In this document: positions 9,881 to 18,071 of the stretch, piece after piece
Layout: each line of letters begins with the position of its first letter
Numbering within the stretch: position 1 is the stretch's first letter
NCBI RefSeq assembly: GCF_000688515.1
Contig: NZ_JHZK01000004.1
Coordinates: 62,001-126,000 of the forward strand
From: Afifella pfennigii DSM 17143
GTDB lineage: Bacteria; Pseudomonadota; Alphaproteobacteria; Rhizobiales; Afifellaceae
DNA length: 64,000 bases
Reading direction: 5' to 3'
The notes under the pieces: model-generated
What the model was told of the DNA's origin: nothing
The model's database searches: none
The model's input: only the letters and a program-made list of their open reading frames with translations
Translations under genes and position numbers: made by a program

Positions 9881-10663
9881 CTATTGGCTGAACATCTCCG
9901 ACCATTGGGCCTTGAGGCCCTGCTGCTCGGCGGCCTCCTGCCAGACGTTCACCAGATGCAGGAAATGGTACTCGCCCTTGCGGATACCGTAGGAATAGCC
10001 CTGCGGATCGAGCGGGGAATCAGGCTCCAGAATGGAGACGTTCATGGACGGGTTCTCCGACACCAGCTTCTTGGCCGAAGCCGTGTCGGTGACCATGGCG
10101 TCGGCGCGGCCGCTGGCGACGTCGACGAGGAGCGTGGAAAGCTTGTCGGTAACCAGGGCCTTCACCTCAGCGTTCTGGAAGTAGCGCTTGGCGAAGTTCT
10201 CGTCGGCGGCGCCGGAGGTGACGACGACGACCTTGCCCTCCTGGTCGAGCTCCTCGTAGCTCGCCACGCCGGCATTCGGGCCGATGGTGATGCTCTTGGT
10301 CTCAAAGCCGGTCGGCTCGGAGAACAGAATGCGCATGGCACGCTCGGGCGTGCGGAACATCGGCGCCATGACGATGTCGCACTTGCCGGCCTCCAGGCTC
10401 GGGATCAGCGTGCCCCAAGTGGCGTCGACATGCTCCACCTCAACGCCCATGGCTTCGGCGAGATTGTTGGCAGCTTCCACGTCGGAGCCCTTCCATTCAT
10501 TGGTGGCCGGGTCCTTCACCGCCCATGGAAAAGCTTCGGCGTGACAGGCCTGCAGCACGCCGCGGTCGCGGATCTCTTGAACCTGGTTGTCCGCGGCCGC
10601 GGCCATGCCGGGTGCGGCGATCGCTGCCGAGAGAGCGGCAGCCAGCAACAATTTCCGTTTCAT
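9881..10663 (-). CDS. Amino-acid-type ABC transporter, periplasmic binding protein
   Basis: A 260-residue family-3 solute-binding protein. The signal peptide is residues 1-24 (basic MKRK start, cleavage near AAAAD). The mature domain starts with VQEIRDRGVLQACHAEAFPWAVKDP and contains GSDVEAANNLAEAMGVEVEHVD, CDIVMAPMFRTPERA and GYSYGIRKGEYHFLHLVNVW, the usual polar-amino-acid binding-protein pattern. Unusually it is the last transporter gene, behind both permeases and the ATPase. The ligand is unknown; an ectoine-like or amino-acid-derived compound is possible given the neighbouring genes. Confidence 0.9.
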   Translation of the reverse strand: MKRKLLLAAALSAAIAAPGMAAAADNQVQEIRDRGVLQACHAEAFPWAVKDPATNEWKGSDVEAANNLAEAMGVEVEHVDATWGTLIPSLEAGKCDIVMAPMFRTPERAMRILFSEPTGFETKSITIGPNAGVASYEELDQEGKVVVVTSGAADENFAKRYFQNAEVKALVTDKLSTLLVDVASGRADAMVTDTASAKKLVSENPSMNVSILEPDSPLDPQGYSYGIRKGEYHFLHLVNVWQEAAEQQGLKAQWSEMFSQ

Positions 10664-10682
10664 GTTCCCTCCTCGGGTTACA

Positions 10683-10702
10683 GGCGCCGACGCGTTGGCG
10701 CC
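10683..10702. promoter_or_regulatory. Near-palindrome between ATPase and binding-protein genes
   Basis: Twenty-base near-palindrome: GGCGCC, eight bases centred on ACGCGT, GGCGCC. It lies 20 bases upstream of the binding-protein start. It could be an RNA hairpin or a protein-binding site; the sequence does not decide. Confidence 0.3.
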
Positions 10703-10726
10703 GGCCGTTTGCGCGGGGGCGCGCGG

Positions 10727-11473
10727 TCAGAGGACTTTCGACAGAAAGGTCTTCTGTCGTTCGTCGCTCGGAGCGGTGAAAAAGGTCTCGGGCGGGGCGT
10801 CGACCAGGAGCTGGCCGTCGGCCATGAAGAGGATGCGGTCGCCCACCTCGCGGGCGAAGCCCATCTCGTGGGTGACGACGACCATGGTCATGCCGGCGCG
10901 GGCGAGATCGCGCATGACGTCCAACACCTCGTTGACCATCTCCGGGTCGAGGGCGGAGGTCGGTTCGTCAAAGAGCATGATCTCCGGCTGCATGGCGAGC
11001 GCCCTGGCGATGGCGACGCGCTGCTGCTGGCCGCCGGAGAGCTGGGCGGGGTATTTGTCGATCTGCTCGGCGATGCCGACGCGCGCCAGGAGCTTCTCCG
11101 CCGAGGCGTCGGCTTCCGCGCGCGGCGTCTTGCGGGCCGACATCGGCGCCAGGACGAGGTTGTCGCGCACCGACATATGATTGAAGAGATTGAAATTCTG
11201 AAAGACCATGCCGACGCGGCGCCGGATCGTCTCCAATTCGCGCCGCGGGCCCGGCAGGCGATGATTGAGGATGTCGATCTCGCCGCTATCGATGGTCTCC
11301 AGGCCGTTCATGGTGCGCAGCAAGGTGGATTTGCCGCTACCGGACGGGCCGATGACGCAGACGACCTCGCCGGCATGGACGGATGTGGAGACGTGATCGA
11401 GGGCGAGGAAATCGCCGAACCGCTTGACCACGTCGGTGCAGCGGATGACTTCGCTTCCGGCGTTGAGCGTCAT
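10727..11473 (-). CDS. Amino-acid-type ABC transporter, ATP-binding protein
   Basis: A 248-residue GlnQ/HisP-type ATPase that powers uptake through the two permeases encoded upstream. It has Walker [10 protein letters not shown], the Q-loop in [13 protein letters not shown], signature [15 protein letters not shown], Walker [13 protein letters not shown] and the switch His in [13 protein letters not shown]. It is the third gene of the leftward unit, 25 bases after the second permease. Confidence 0.94.
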   Translation of the reverse strand: MTLNAGSEVIRCTDVVKRFGDFLALDHVSTSVHAGEVVCVIGPSGSGKSTLLRTMNGLETIDSGEIDILNHRLPGPRRELETIRRRVGMVFQNFNLFNHMSVRDNLVLAPMSARKTPRAEADASAEKLLARVGIAEQIDKYPAQLSGGQQQRVAIARALAMQPEIMLFDEPTSALDPEMVNEVLDVMRDLARAGMTMVVVTHEMGFAREVGDRILFMADGQLLVDAPPETFFTAPSDERQKTFLSKVL

Positions 11474-11498
11474 CGTCTTTCCACCCTTGTTTGGAGCC

Positions 11499-12164
11499 TC
11501 ACCGCGATATCCTCTTGGTGTGCCGGCCCTCGGCGTAGCGCACGTAAAGGCTCAGCGGGAAAATCAGCAGGAAGTAGAGCACCGCGACGGCCGTCAGGAA
11601 TTCCAGATAGGCGAAGGTTTCGTTGCCCAGCACGGTCGCCTGGTAGACCATCTCCGCAACGCCGATGGTCGACAGGAGGCTCGAGGCCTTCAGGAGCTCG
11701 GTGAGGAAATTGACGAAATTCGGCAGCATCCGGCGCAGCGCCGGCGGCAGCACGATGCGCCGCCAGATCGTCGTTACCGGGGTGCCGAGCGAAAAGGCCG
11801 CCTCCAGCTGGCCGCGATCGGTCGAAAGAATGCCGGCGCGCAGGATCTCCGCGACATTGGCGGCGACGAACAGGGACAGGGCGACGACGCCGCTGACCTC
11901 CGCCGACATGCGCAGGCCGAAAAGCAGCGGCAGGCAGGAATAGACCCAGAAAATCAGCACCACTTCCGGGATGGTACGGAAGAAATCGATGATGAAGACG
12001 GCGACGCGGTAGCCGGGCCCCTTGCCGGACAGCTTGCCCATGCACAGGACGACGCTGCCGATGGCACCGAAGACAATGGAGTAGCCGACGATGCGCAGGG
12101 TGACGAGCAGGCCCTCAAAGAGAAGCGGGTAGTCGGCCTGAAGGGCGTTGAGATCGAAGGTCAC
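11499..12164 (-). CDS. Amino-acid-type ABC transporter permease (second)
   Basis: A 221-residue inner-membrane permease of the HisM/GlnP type. Several hydrophobic helices are visible, and the cytosolic EAA loop reads [24 protein letters not shown], the docking site for the ATPase. The start is a GTG two bases after the stop of the first permease, so translation is probably coupled. The pair of different permeases is typical of heteromeric amino-acid and ectoine (Ehu) importers. Confidence 0.92.
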   Translation of the reverse strand: MTFDLNALQADYPLLFEGLLVTLRIVGYSIVFGAIGSVVLCMGKLSGKGPGYRVAVFIIDFFRTIPEVVLIFWVYSCLPLLFGLRMSAEVSGVVALSLFVAANVAEILRAGILSTDRGQLEAAFSLGTPVTTIWRRIVLPPALRRMLPNFVNFLTELLKASSLLSTIGVAEMVYQATVLGNETFAYLEFLTAVAVLYFLLIFPLSLYVRYAEGRHTKRISR

Positions 12165-12166
12165 GG

Positions 12167-12952
12167 CTAGCGGCCCTCCCGCTTAGCGAGGGAGCGCTCC
12201 AGCCAGTGCGTCGACTGGCTGATGGCGTAGCCGAAGACGAAGTAGATGAGCGCCGCCACCGTCAGGATCTCGATCGGCTTGAAGACGGCGTTGGCGATGC
12301 GCGTCGATACGGTCATCAGCTCACCCACCTGCAGCACGGTGAGAATGGCGGAAGCCTTGAAGAAGCTGATCGTCATGTTGACGAAGGGCGGGATCATGAT
12401 GCGGAAGGCGGGGGGCAAAACGACCCGGCGCCAGCGCGTGGTGCGCGGGATGCCGAGCGCGTCGGAAGCTTCCCAATAGCCGGGCGGCACGGCCCTGATG
12501 CCACTGCGCACAATCTCGCCGAAATAGGCGCTGGCCTGCAGGACGATGGCGATGACGCCGCTGACGACGGCGCTGGTGTTGACGCCGGAGACGAGCGGCA
12601 GGGCGAAATGAATCCACAGCACCTGCACCAGGATGGGGGTGTTGCGGAACAATTCGACATAGCCGATCGCGAACCACCGCGCGGGAGCGAAGGGAACCTG
12701 GGTCAGGATGGCCAGAAGGGTGCCGAAGAAGATGCCGCAGGCGGCGGCGGCGGCCGTCAGAAGCAGGGTCATCACAAGACCCTGCAACAATGCCCAACGG
12801 AACTGCCACAAGACGGCAAAGTCCAAGCCTTTGACGATCGGCCAGTTCACGCTGAGCAGCCCCAGCACAACGGCGCCGACCAAGAGCATGGTCAGGCCGG
12901 CGCGGATGTAACGGCCACCCGAAGCTTCAATCAGCTCGTCAAAGAGACCCAT
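12167..12952 (-). CDS. Amino-acid-type ABC transporter permease (first)
   Basis: A 261-residue permease, first gene of the leftward unit. After an N-terminal helix (about residues 20-35) comes the conserved HisMQ domain, with YVELFRNTPILVQVLWIHFALPL and the EAA loop EASDALGIPRTTRWRRVVLPPAFR. The promoter should lie in the 203-base divergent region shared with the IclR gene, which makes IclR the obvious regulator of the transporter. Confidence 0.92.
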   Translation of the reverse strand: MGLFDELIEASGGRYIRAGLTMLLVGAVVLGLLSVNWPIVKGLDFAVLWQFRWALLQGLVMTLLLTAAAAACGIFFGTLLAILTQVPFAPARWFAIGYVELFRNTPILVQVLWIHFALPLVSGVNTSAVVSGVIAIVLQASAYFGEIVRSGIRAVPPGYWEASDALGIPRTTRWRRVVLPPAFRIMIPPFVNMTISFFKASAILTVLQVGELMTVSTRIANAVFKPIEILTVAALIYFVFGYAISQSTHWLERSLAKREGR

Positions 12953-13155
12953 GCCAATGCCCAGTCGCGCTTCTCCCCAGGGTCATATGAACACTGACCC
13001 TGATTTCGTGTAACACTGTTCCAACTTTTTGTTGACATGTCGAGTCCCTTTTGTGAATTTTGTCGTTAAGGTCTGCCTCGACGCCACGGCGATTCAGGGC
13101 TCAAGCCCCGAAAAGCCAGCGGTCTTAGACAGGCAACCCCTTTCGGAAGGTGACA
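12953..13155. promoter_or_regulatory. Divergent promoter region, ABC unit / iclR unit
   Basis: An AT-richer region between the two divergent units. A TTGACA hexamer at 13032-13037 points toward iclR, with a poor -10 (GAATTT or AATTTT) 17-18 bases on. Upstream of it, GAACACTGACC and GTGTAACACTGTTCC form a split inverted repeat (GAACA...TGTTC) across about 12987-13022. That is a reasonable candidate operator for the IclR protein. The assignment rests on position and symmetry only. Confidence 0.4.
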
Positions 13156-13959
13156 ATGTCTCGGGACTTACAGGCTGAAGACGCGCCCATACGCGCCATC
13201 TTGAACGCCATGGACGCGCTGGAATTCATCGCACAGTCGCGCCAGGGGGTGGGCGTGCGAGAGCTGGCGCGGGCGCTGCGGCTGACGCCGGCAACGGCGA
13301 GCCGGGTGCTGGCCTCGCTGCAGGCCAGCGACATGCTCGATCAGGACCCGGAATCCTCGCGCTACCATCTCGGTCCGCGGGCCCTCAAGATCGCCGCCGA
13401 TCACAGCCGCAACATCAATCTGCACAGCATTGCCGACAGCTATCTGCACGAGTTGGCGGAGGCGACCGGAGAGACAGTGTTCCTCGGCGTCCTGGACGGC
13501 GACGAGGTGGTCGTCGTCAACCGCATCGATTCCCCACAGCCCTTGCGCATGGCCGGCGAGCTGGGCACGCGCGAGCCGGTGCATTGCACGGCACTCGGCA
13601 AGGTCATGTTGGCTTCCAGGCCGGAGGCGGAGCGCCAGGCGCTCATCTCCGGCATCTCCTTCGAGCCCGGCTACGGCAACCGGATCATGAACCGCGAGGC
13701 GCTGGAAATGGCCCTTGAGGAGACGGCGAGCCGCGGCTGGGCGGTCGACAACGAGGAGCATTTCGAGGGCGTGCGCTGCGTCGCGAGCGGCATCGTCAAT
13801 TGCGACGGACGCACCATCGCCGCCATCAGCGTCTCCGGGCCGGCCGTGCGCATGACGGAAGAGAAGATCGCCGCCACGGTGCCGACCCTGCGCGCCATGG
13901 CGGCGGCGATCTCGCGCCGGCTCGGCTATCATCCCGCCGACGCCGCCAACACCGCCTGA
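13156..13959 (+). CDS. IclR family transcriptional regulator
   Basis: A 267-residue regulator with an N-terminal winged helix (ILNAMDALEFIAQ, GVGVRELARALRLTPATASRVLASLQ) and a C-terminal effector domain (VVVVNRIDSPQPLRMAGELGTREPVHCTALGKVMLA; late GIVNCDGRTIAAISVSGP). The ATG at 13156 follows GGAAGG at the right distance; a GTG at 13150 is in frame but overlaps that ribosome-binding site. It heads the rightward unit with the M81, M24 and racemase genes and faces the ABC unit. It probably controls both in response to a pathway metabolite. Confidence 0.92.
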   Translation: MSRDLQAEDAPIRAILNAMDALEFIAQSRQGVGVRELARALRLTPATASRVLASLQASDMLDQDPESSRYHLGPRALKIAADHSRNINLHSIADSYLHELAEATGETVFLGVLDGDEVVVVNRIDSPQPLRMAGELGTREPVHCTALGKVMLASRPEAERQALISGISFEPGYGNRIMNREALEMALEETASRGWAVDNEEHFEGVRCVASGIVNCDGRTIAAISVSGPAVRMTEEKIAATVPTLRAMAAAISRRLGYHPADAANTA

Positions 13960-13972
13960 GCGAACGCATCCC

Positions 13973-15451
13973 ATGCGCGTTGCAGTCGGCGGCTTCTACC
14001 ACGAGACCAATACGCGGGCGCAACGGCGCACCCGCATCGAGGATTTTCGCGCCTATCAATACGCCGAAAGCGCGGATCTGGCGCCGACCTTCGCCGGCAC
14101 CAACAGCGAGATCGGCGGCATGCTCGACTGGCTGGCGGAGAACGGCCACGAGGCCGTGCCGCTGCTGTTCGCGGCGGCCGTGCCCTCCGGCACGATCGAG
14201 CATGCCTGTTATGTGGAGCTGCTCAGCCGGCTGCTTGCGATGCTGGCCAATTCCGGCCCCGTCGATGCGGTGGTCCTGTCGCTGCATGGCGCGGCGATCG
14301 TGGATACCCTCGACGACCCGGACGGCGCCTTCGTGGCGGCAGTGCGCAGGGCCGTGGGCCCGGATGTGCCGGTCGGCGTCACCCTCGACTATCACGCCAA
14401 TATCAGCCCGGCGCTGTTCGATGCGGCGAACTTCGTCAGCGTCTACCGCACCTATCCGCATACCGACATGGCCGAGCGCGGCCGCGAGGTGGCGCGGGTA
14501 AGCGTCAAGGAAGGCGCCCCGCCGGCAAGGGCGATGCGCAAGCTGCCACTCATCACGGTGCCACTCGTCCAGGCGACCGGCGATGCGGCGATGGCACCCA
14601 TCATGGACGATTTGGAGACGGTTCTCGCCGCGCCGGGCATCCTCAGCGCCTCGCTGGCGATGGGCTTTGCCTATGCCGACAGCCCGCATCTCGGCGCCAC
14701 GCTTCTGGCCTACGGCGCCTCGCAGGAGGCGGCGGACGCGGCCGCCGACCGGCTGGCGGAGAGCGTATGGCAGGCCCGCGAGCGCTTCACCCCCGATCTC
14801 GTCGCGCTGAAGGATCTTTCGGCAGCCCTTGCCGCTGCCGATGCGCGACCGACGATCGTCGTCGACCCCTCCGACAATGTCGGCGGCGGCAGCGCCGGCG
14901 ACGGCACCGCCGTGCTTGCCGCACTCATCGAGGCCGGGCTCGGCGGCGTTGTCGTCATCACCGATCCTGAGGCGGTCGGGCAGGCGAAAGCGGCCGGCCT
15001 CGGCGCCACCTTCGAGGCTCTCGTCGGCGCCAAGGCCGACAGGGAGCACGGCGAGCCGGTGCGGCTTGCCGGCGAGATCGTCTGGCTCGGCGAGGCCTCC
15101 TTCACCAATAGCAGCAGCTATATGACCGGCTTTCTCACCTTGATGGGCGAGACGGCCGTCATCCGCCACGGCGATTTGAAGGTTGTGCTGACGAGCCTGA
15201 GGACCATGCCCTTCGACCAGGGCATCCTGACCTCCGTCGGCATCGACCCGGCCGCCGAACCGGTCATCGTCGTCAAATCGGCAATCGCCTGGCGCGCCGC
15301 CTTCGAGCCGATCGCCCGGCGCATCCTCATCGCCGACACGCCCGGCATCTGCCCGGCGAGCCTCAGAGCGGAGCATTACCGCAAAGCGCCGCGGCCGATC
15401 TGGCCGCTCGATTCCGATACCGACCTCAAGCAGGAAAGAGCCGCTTCATGA
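13973..15451 (+). CDS. M81 family (MlrC-like) metallopeptidase
   Basis: A 492-residue protein of the M81/MlrC family, named for an enzyme in microcystin degradation; most members sit in catabolic loci of unknown substrate. Candidate metal ligands are seen in GGFYHETNT (His at the start), LSLHGA and VTLDYHANIS (Asp/His). The C-terminal part has VDPSDNVGGGSAGDGTAVL and SLRTMPFDQGILTSVGIDP, also typical. It begins 13 bases after iclR and overlaps the M24 gene as ATGA. A role in opening an amide or cyclic amide is an inference from family and context. Confidence 0.88.
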   Translation: MRVAVGGFYHETNTRAQRRTRIEDFRAYQYAESADLAPTFAGTNSEIGGMLDWLAENGHEAVPLLFAAAVPSGTIEHACYVELLSRLLAMLANSGPVDAVVLSLHGAAIVDTLDDPDGAFVAAVRRAVGPDVPVGVTLDYHANISPALFDAANFVSVYRTYPHTDMAERGREVARVSVKEGAPPARAMRKLPLITVPLVQATGDAAMAPIMDDLETVLAAPGILSASLAMGFAYADSPHLGATLLAYGASQEAADAAADRLAESVWQARERFTPDLVALKDLSAALAAADARPTIVVDPSDNVGGGSAGDGTAVLAALIEAGLGGVVVITDPEAVGQAKAAGLGATFEALVGAKADREHGEPVRLAGEIVWLGEASFTNSSSYMTGFLTLMGETAVIRHGDLKVVLTSLRTMPFDQGILTSVGIDPAAEPVIVVKSAIAWRAAFEPIARRILIADTPGICPASLRAEHYRKAPRPIWPLDSDTDLKQERAAS

Positions 15452-16608
15452 CCATGGCCCGGGAGGACGTTTTCGCCGCCGAGGAATTCTCCGAGCGGCG
15501 CGAGAAAGTTCGCGCGAAGATGCAGGCACGGGGCGTCGATGCAATCGTCCTGCACGATGCGGCCAACATCTACTATCTGTGCGGCCATCACACGCTGAAC
15601 ATCTGGGACTACCAGTGCCTTATCGTGCCGCTCGAAGGCCCCCCCTTCATGGTGCTGTGGCAGTTCGAGCAGGGCCGCTTCAACGCCTCCGCCACCGATT
15701 GCGATCCGGTTTATTTCGGCAATGGCGCGGAGCCCGTGGAGGCCACCGTCCGGGCGCTGAAGGACCGGCGCCTCGCCGGCGGGCGGATCGGCCTTGAAGC
15801 CGGCGGCGGCTTCCTCAGCCCGGCGCGGCACGCCGCCCTTTCCGCCGCCATGGGGAGCGCGGAGATCGCCGACATCACCGGCCTGGTGGAGGATGTGCGG
15901 GCGGTCAAGTCGCAAGCCGAGATCGCCGTGATGCGCCAGGCGCAGGCCGTCACCGACGCGGCCATGCAGGCGGCTATCGCCGCCATCGGCGCCGGCGTCA
16001 CGGACCGCACCATCACCGACGCCATGGCGAGCGCCCTCATTGCCGGCGGAACGCAGGGCTTTTCCATCTTCCCGATGGTGGCGGTGGGCGAGCGCTCGGG
16101 CGTGCCCCATCACGCGCAGATCGGCAAGGTGATCGCACAGGGCGACACGGTGTTCCTGGAATGCTCGCCGGCGATCCACTGGTACCACGCGCCGCTGATG
16201 CGCACCGCCGTCCTCGGCACGCCGCGCGATCCCTTCGTGGAAGAGGTCGCCTCGGCCGGCACCGACGCGCTGAATGCCATGATGGAGGCGATGAAGCCCG
16301 GCGCCACGGCCGCGGAGGTGGCCATGGCCGGCTCCAATATCGTCGACCGCATCCGCGATCGCATCCTGTTTCACGATTTCTACGGCTATTCGGTCGGCAT
16401 CGGCTTTCCCCCTACCTGGATCGTCGGCGGCGACATGCAGATCACCCGCAGCAACCACCGGCCGCTGGAAGCGGGCATGACCTTCCATTTCCCCATGACC
16501 CTGCGCAAGCTCGGCGTCTTCGGCGTCGGCCAGAGCCGCACCGTCGTCGTCACCGAGACGGGCTGCGAGGCGCTGAGCGCCCTCCCCCTCGGGCTCGACC
16601 GGGTGTAA
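15448..16608 (+). CDS. M24-fold hydrolase, creatinase / ectoine hydrolase-like
   Basis: A 386-residue pita-bread-fold protein with a creatinase-type N-terminal domain (about 15-145) and an M24 domain (about 150-380). Metal-dependent aminopeptidases carry two Asp in the DxGA...SDxTRT block. Here that block is LECSPAIHWYHAPLMRT (residues 237-253), so both are replaced. The usual metal His region reads GYSVGIGFPPTW (313-324), which resembles ectoine hydrolase (DoeA) and creatinase more than prolidase. I therefore expect a metal-independent amidase acting on a small cyclic or guanidino-type substrate. It is translationally coupled to the M81 gene. Confidence 0.85.
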   Translation: MTMAREDVFAAEEFSERREKVRAKMQARGVDAIVLHDAANIYYLCGHHTLNIWDYQCLIVPLEGPPFMVLWQFEQGRFNASATDCDPVYFGNGAEPVEATVRALKDRRLAGGRIGLEAGGGFLSPARHAALSAAMGSAEIADITGLVEDVRAVKSQAEIAVMRQAQAVTDAAMQAAIAAIGAGVTDRTITDAMASALIAGGTQGFSIFPMVAVGERSGVPHHAQIGKVIAQGDTVFLECSPAIHWYHAPLMRTAVLGTPRDPFVEEVASAGTDALNAMMEAMKPGATAAEVAMAGSNIVDRIRDRILFHDFYGYSVGIGFPPTWIVGGDMQITRSNHRPLEAGMTFHFPMTLRKLGVFGVGQSRTVVVTETGCEALSALPLGLDRV

Positions 16609-16613
16609 GGACC

Positions 16614-17372
16614 ATGCAAAGCGATCGGGCAAGCCAGAAGCTGCGCATCGGCCTCGTCTTTCCGGGCGGCGGCTGCGAGGGCGATTATTACCGCTTCGAG
16701 GCCGCCAGCGGCGAGGCGGCGCGGGTCTATTTCAGCCGGGCCCGGCACGGCGTCGTCGACGGCGCCGACCATCATCCCGACGCGCTGCGCCAGACGGCGC
16801 GCGTTGAGTGGATCGGCGAGGCGGCGAGGCGGCTTTCCGCCGTGCCGCTCGACGTTCTGGTCTGGGCCTGCACCAGCGGCAGCTTCATCAACGGAAGGCG
16901 CTTCGCCGAGGAGCAGGCGGCAGCCCTCGCCAGGACCACAGGCGTTGCCGCCACCAGCACCTCGCTCGCCTTTCCCGCAGCGGCGGCGGCGCTCGGGGTG
17001 CGGCGGGTCAGCGTGCTCGCCACCTATCCTGAGGAGACGGCGGCGATCTTCCTCGCCTTCCTCAGCGAATTCGGCATCGAAGCGCTCAACATGAAGAGCC
17101 TCGGTTTCGACAGCGGCTGGAATTCCTCCGAATTCGCCACCGAAGCACTGGTGGAGGCTGCGGCGGGGGCGATGGCGCCAGATGCCGAGGCGCTCCTCAT
17201 CCCCGATACGGCGCTGCCGACCTTCGCCGCGATCGAGGCCCTGGAGGCGCGGCTACAGCGCCCGGTGCTCAGCGCCAACGCGGTTTCGCTCTGGCACGCC
17301 ATGCAGATCGCCGACCGCCCCATCCCCGTCTCAGGGCTCGGGCGCCTTCTCGCCGGCCAGGCCCGCGGCTGA
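16614..17372 (+). CDS. Asp/Glu racemase superfamily protein, EutA/maleate isomerase-like
   Basis: A 252-residue protein of the maleate isomerase, arylmalonate decarboxylase and EutA branch of the Asp/Glu racemase superfamily. The first catalytic Cys is present (C86 in WACTSGSF). The second Cys position, in the block normally read as SC-T-L, is Asp (LLIPDTALPT, D198). A two-Cys racemase or isomerase mechanism is therefore unlikely unless another residue replaces it. The ATG at 16614 follows the M24 stop by five bases with AAGGA before it. EutA-like proteins occur in ectoine-utilisation operons, which fits the M24 neighbour. Confidence 0.82.
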   Translation: MQSDRASQKLRIGLVFPGGGCEGDYYRFEAASGEAARVYFSRARHGVVDGADHHPDALRQTARVEWIGEAARRLSAVPLDVLVWACTSGSFINGRRFAEEQAAALARTTGVAATSTSLAFPAAAAALGVRRVSVLATYPEETAAIFLAFLSEFGIEALNMKSLGFDSGWNSSEFATEALVEAAAGAMAPDAEALLIPDTALPTFAAIEALEARLQRPVLSANAVSLWHAMQIADRPIPVSGLGRLLAGQARG

Positions 17373-17404
17373 ACGCGGCGGGCATCGTCCGGCCGCCGTT
17401 CAGC
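17368..17404. terminator. Bidirectional hairpin formed across two convergent stop codons
   Basis: The left arm GCTGAACGCGGCGG starts in the racemase stop region, and the right arm CCGCCGTTCAGC covers the isochorismatase stop. The arms pair over 12 bases with one bulge. The hairpin separates the rightward catabolic unit from the leftward BMC operon. No T-tract is present in either direction. Confidence 0.55.
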
Positions 17405-18071
17405 GGATGAAGCCGGGAATATCCTCCAGCCGCACCACGTGGCAGTAGATCATGTTGATGATCTTCAGCTCGCATTCGTGCAGCTCCATGGTCGCGGCAG
17501 CGCAGCAATCCTCCACGAGGACGACGTTGAAGCTCTCGTCAGCGAGGCTGCGCACCGTGGAGCTGACGCACTGGTCGGTGAAGAGGCCGGCGGCGATGAC
17601 GTTGCGGATGCCCATGTTGGCGAGGATGAGCCTCAGATTGGTGCCGGTCAGGGCGCTGTCCGTCGTCTTCATGACGGTGATCTCGTCGCCCTCAGGCGCC
17701 AGCTCGGCGACAATCTCGCTATCCTTGCGGCTCGCCGGCAGGAGAAGCTCGTTGAAGCCCGGCTTCTTGTGGCTCAGGGAACGCTCGCGCCCGTCCTTCG
17801 TCTGGCAGGCGATGCGGGCGTAGACGACCTCCACGCCGCGGGCCCTGGCAAGCTCGATCAGCTTCTTGGTGTTGGGAATCACCATGCCGGTGAGGCGCTC
17901 CGAAAAAGGCGCCCAGCGGGCTTCTTCTTCCTCCGTCTCCTTGGGCTCCAGGTACGTGTTCTGGATGTCGATGACGAGAACGGCGGTCTCTTCTGCCACC
18001 AGGACGATATCTTCCGGCTCCGGCGCGTCCTCGTAATAGAAGCTGCGCCAAGCCGTCTTCCAGTCGCTCAT
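17400..18071 (-). CDS. Isochorismatase-family cysteine hydrolase, last gene of BMC operon
   Basis: A 223-residue cysteine hydrolase of the isochorismatase/nicotinamidase superfamily. The full catalytic triad is visible: Asp35 in VLVIDIQNTY, Lys135 in VMKTTDSALTGTNL and Cys168 in GLFTDQCVSSTVRSL. Such enzymes cleave amides, N-carbamoyl groups or isochorismate. Its ATG overlaps the stop of the upstream BMC-T gene (ATGA), so it belongs to the microcompartment operon. No encapsulation-type helix is seen at either end. It may release a nitrogenous substrate or product of the pathway, outside the shell; the actual substrate is unknown. Confidence 0.87.
   Translation of the reverse strand: MSDWKTAWRSFYYEDAPEPEDIVLVAEETAVLVIDIQNTYLEPKETEEEEARWAPFSERLTGMVIPNTKKLIELARARGVEVVYARIACQTKDGRERSLSHKKPGFNELLLPASRKDSEIVAELAPEGDEITVMKTTDSALTGTNLRLILANMGIRNVIAAGLFTDQCVSSTVRSLADESFNVVLVEDCCAAATMELHECELKIINMIYCHVVRLEDIPGFIR

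Noticed and set aside
12990-13080. Strong sigma-70 promoter before iclR
   Set aside because: The -35 TTGACA is good, but no convincing -10 lies at 16-18 bases. Reported only as a possible element.
13826-15376. Long antisense open frames of 370-850 codons opposite many genes, such as this one opposite the M81 gene
   Set aside because: They follow from the high GC content and are His/Arg/Asp-rich, with no recognisable family and no ribosome-binding site. The opposite strand has clear families in every case.
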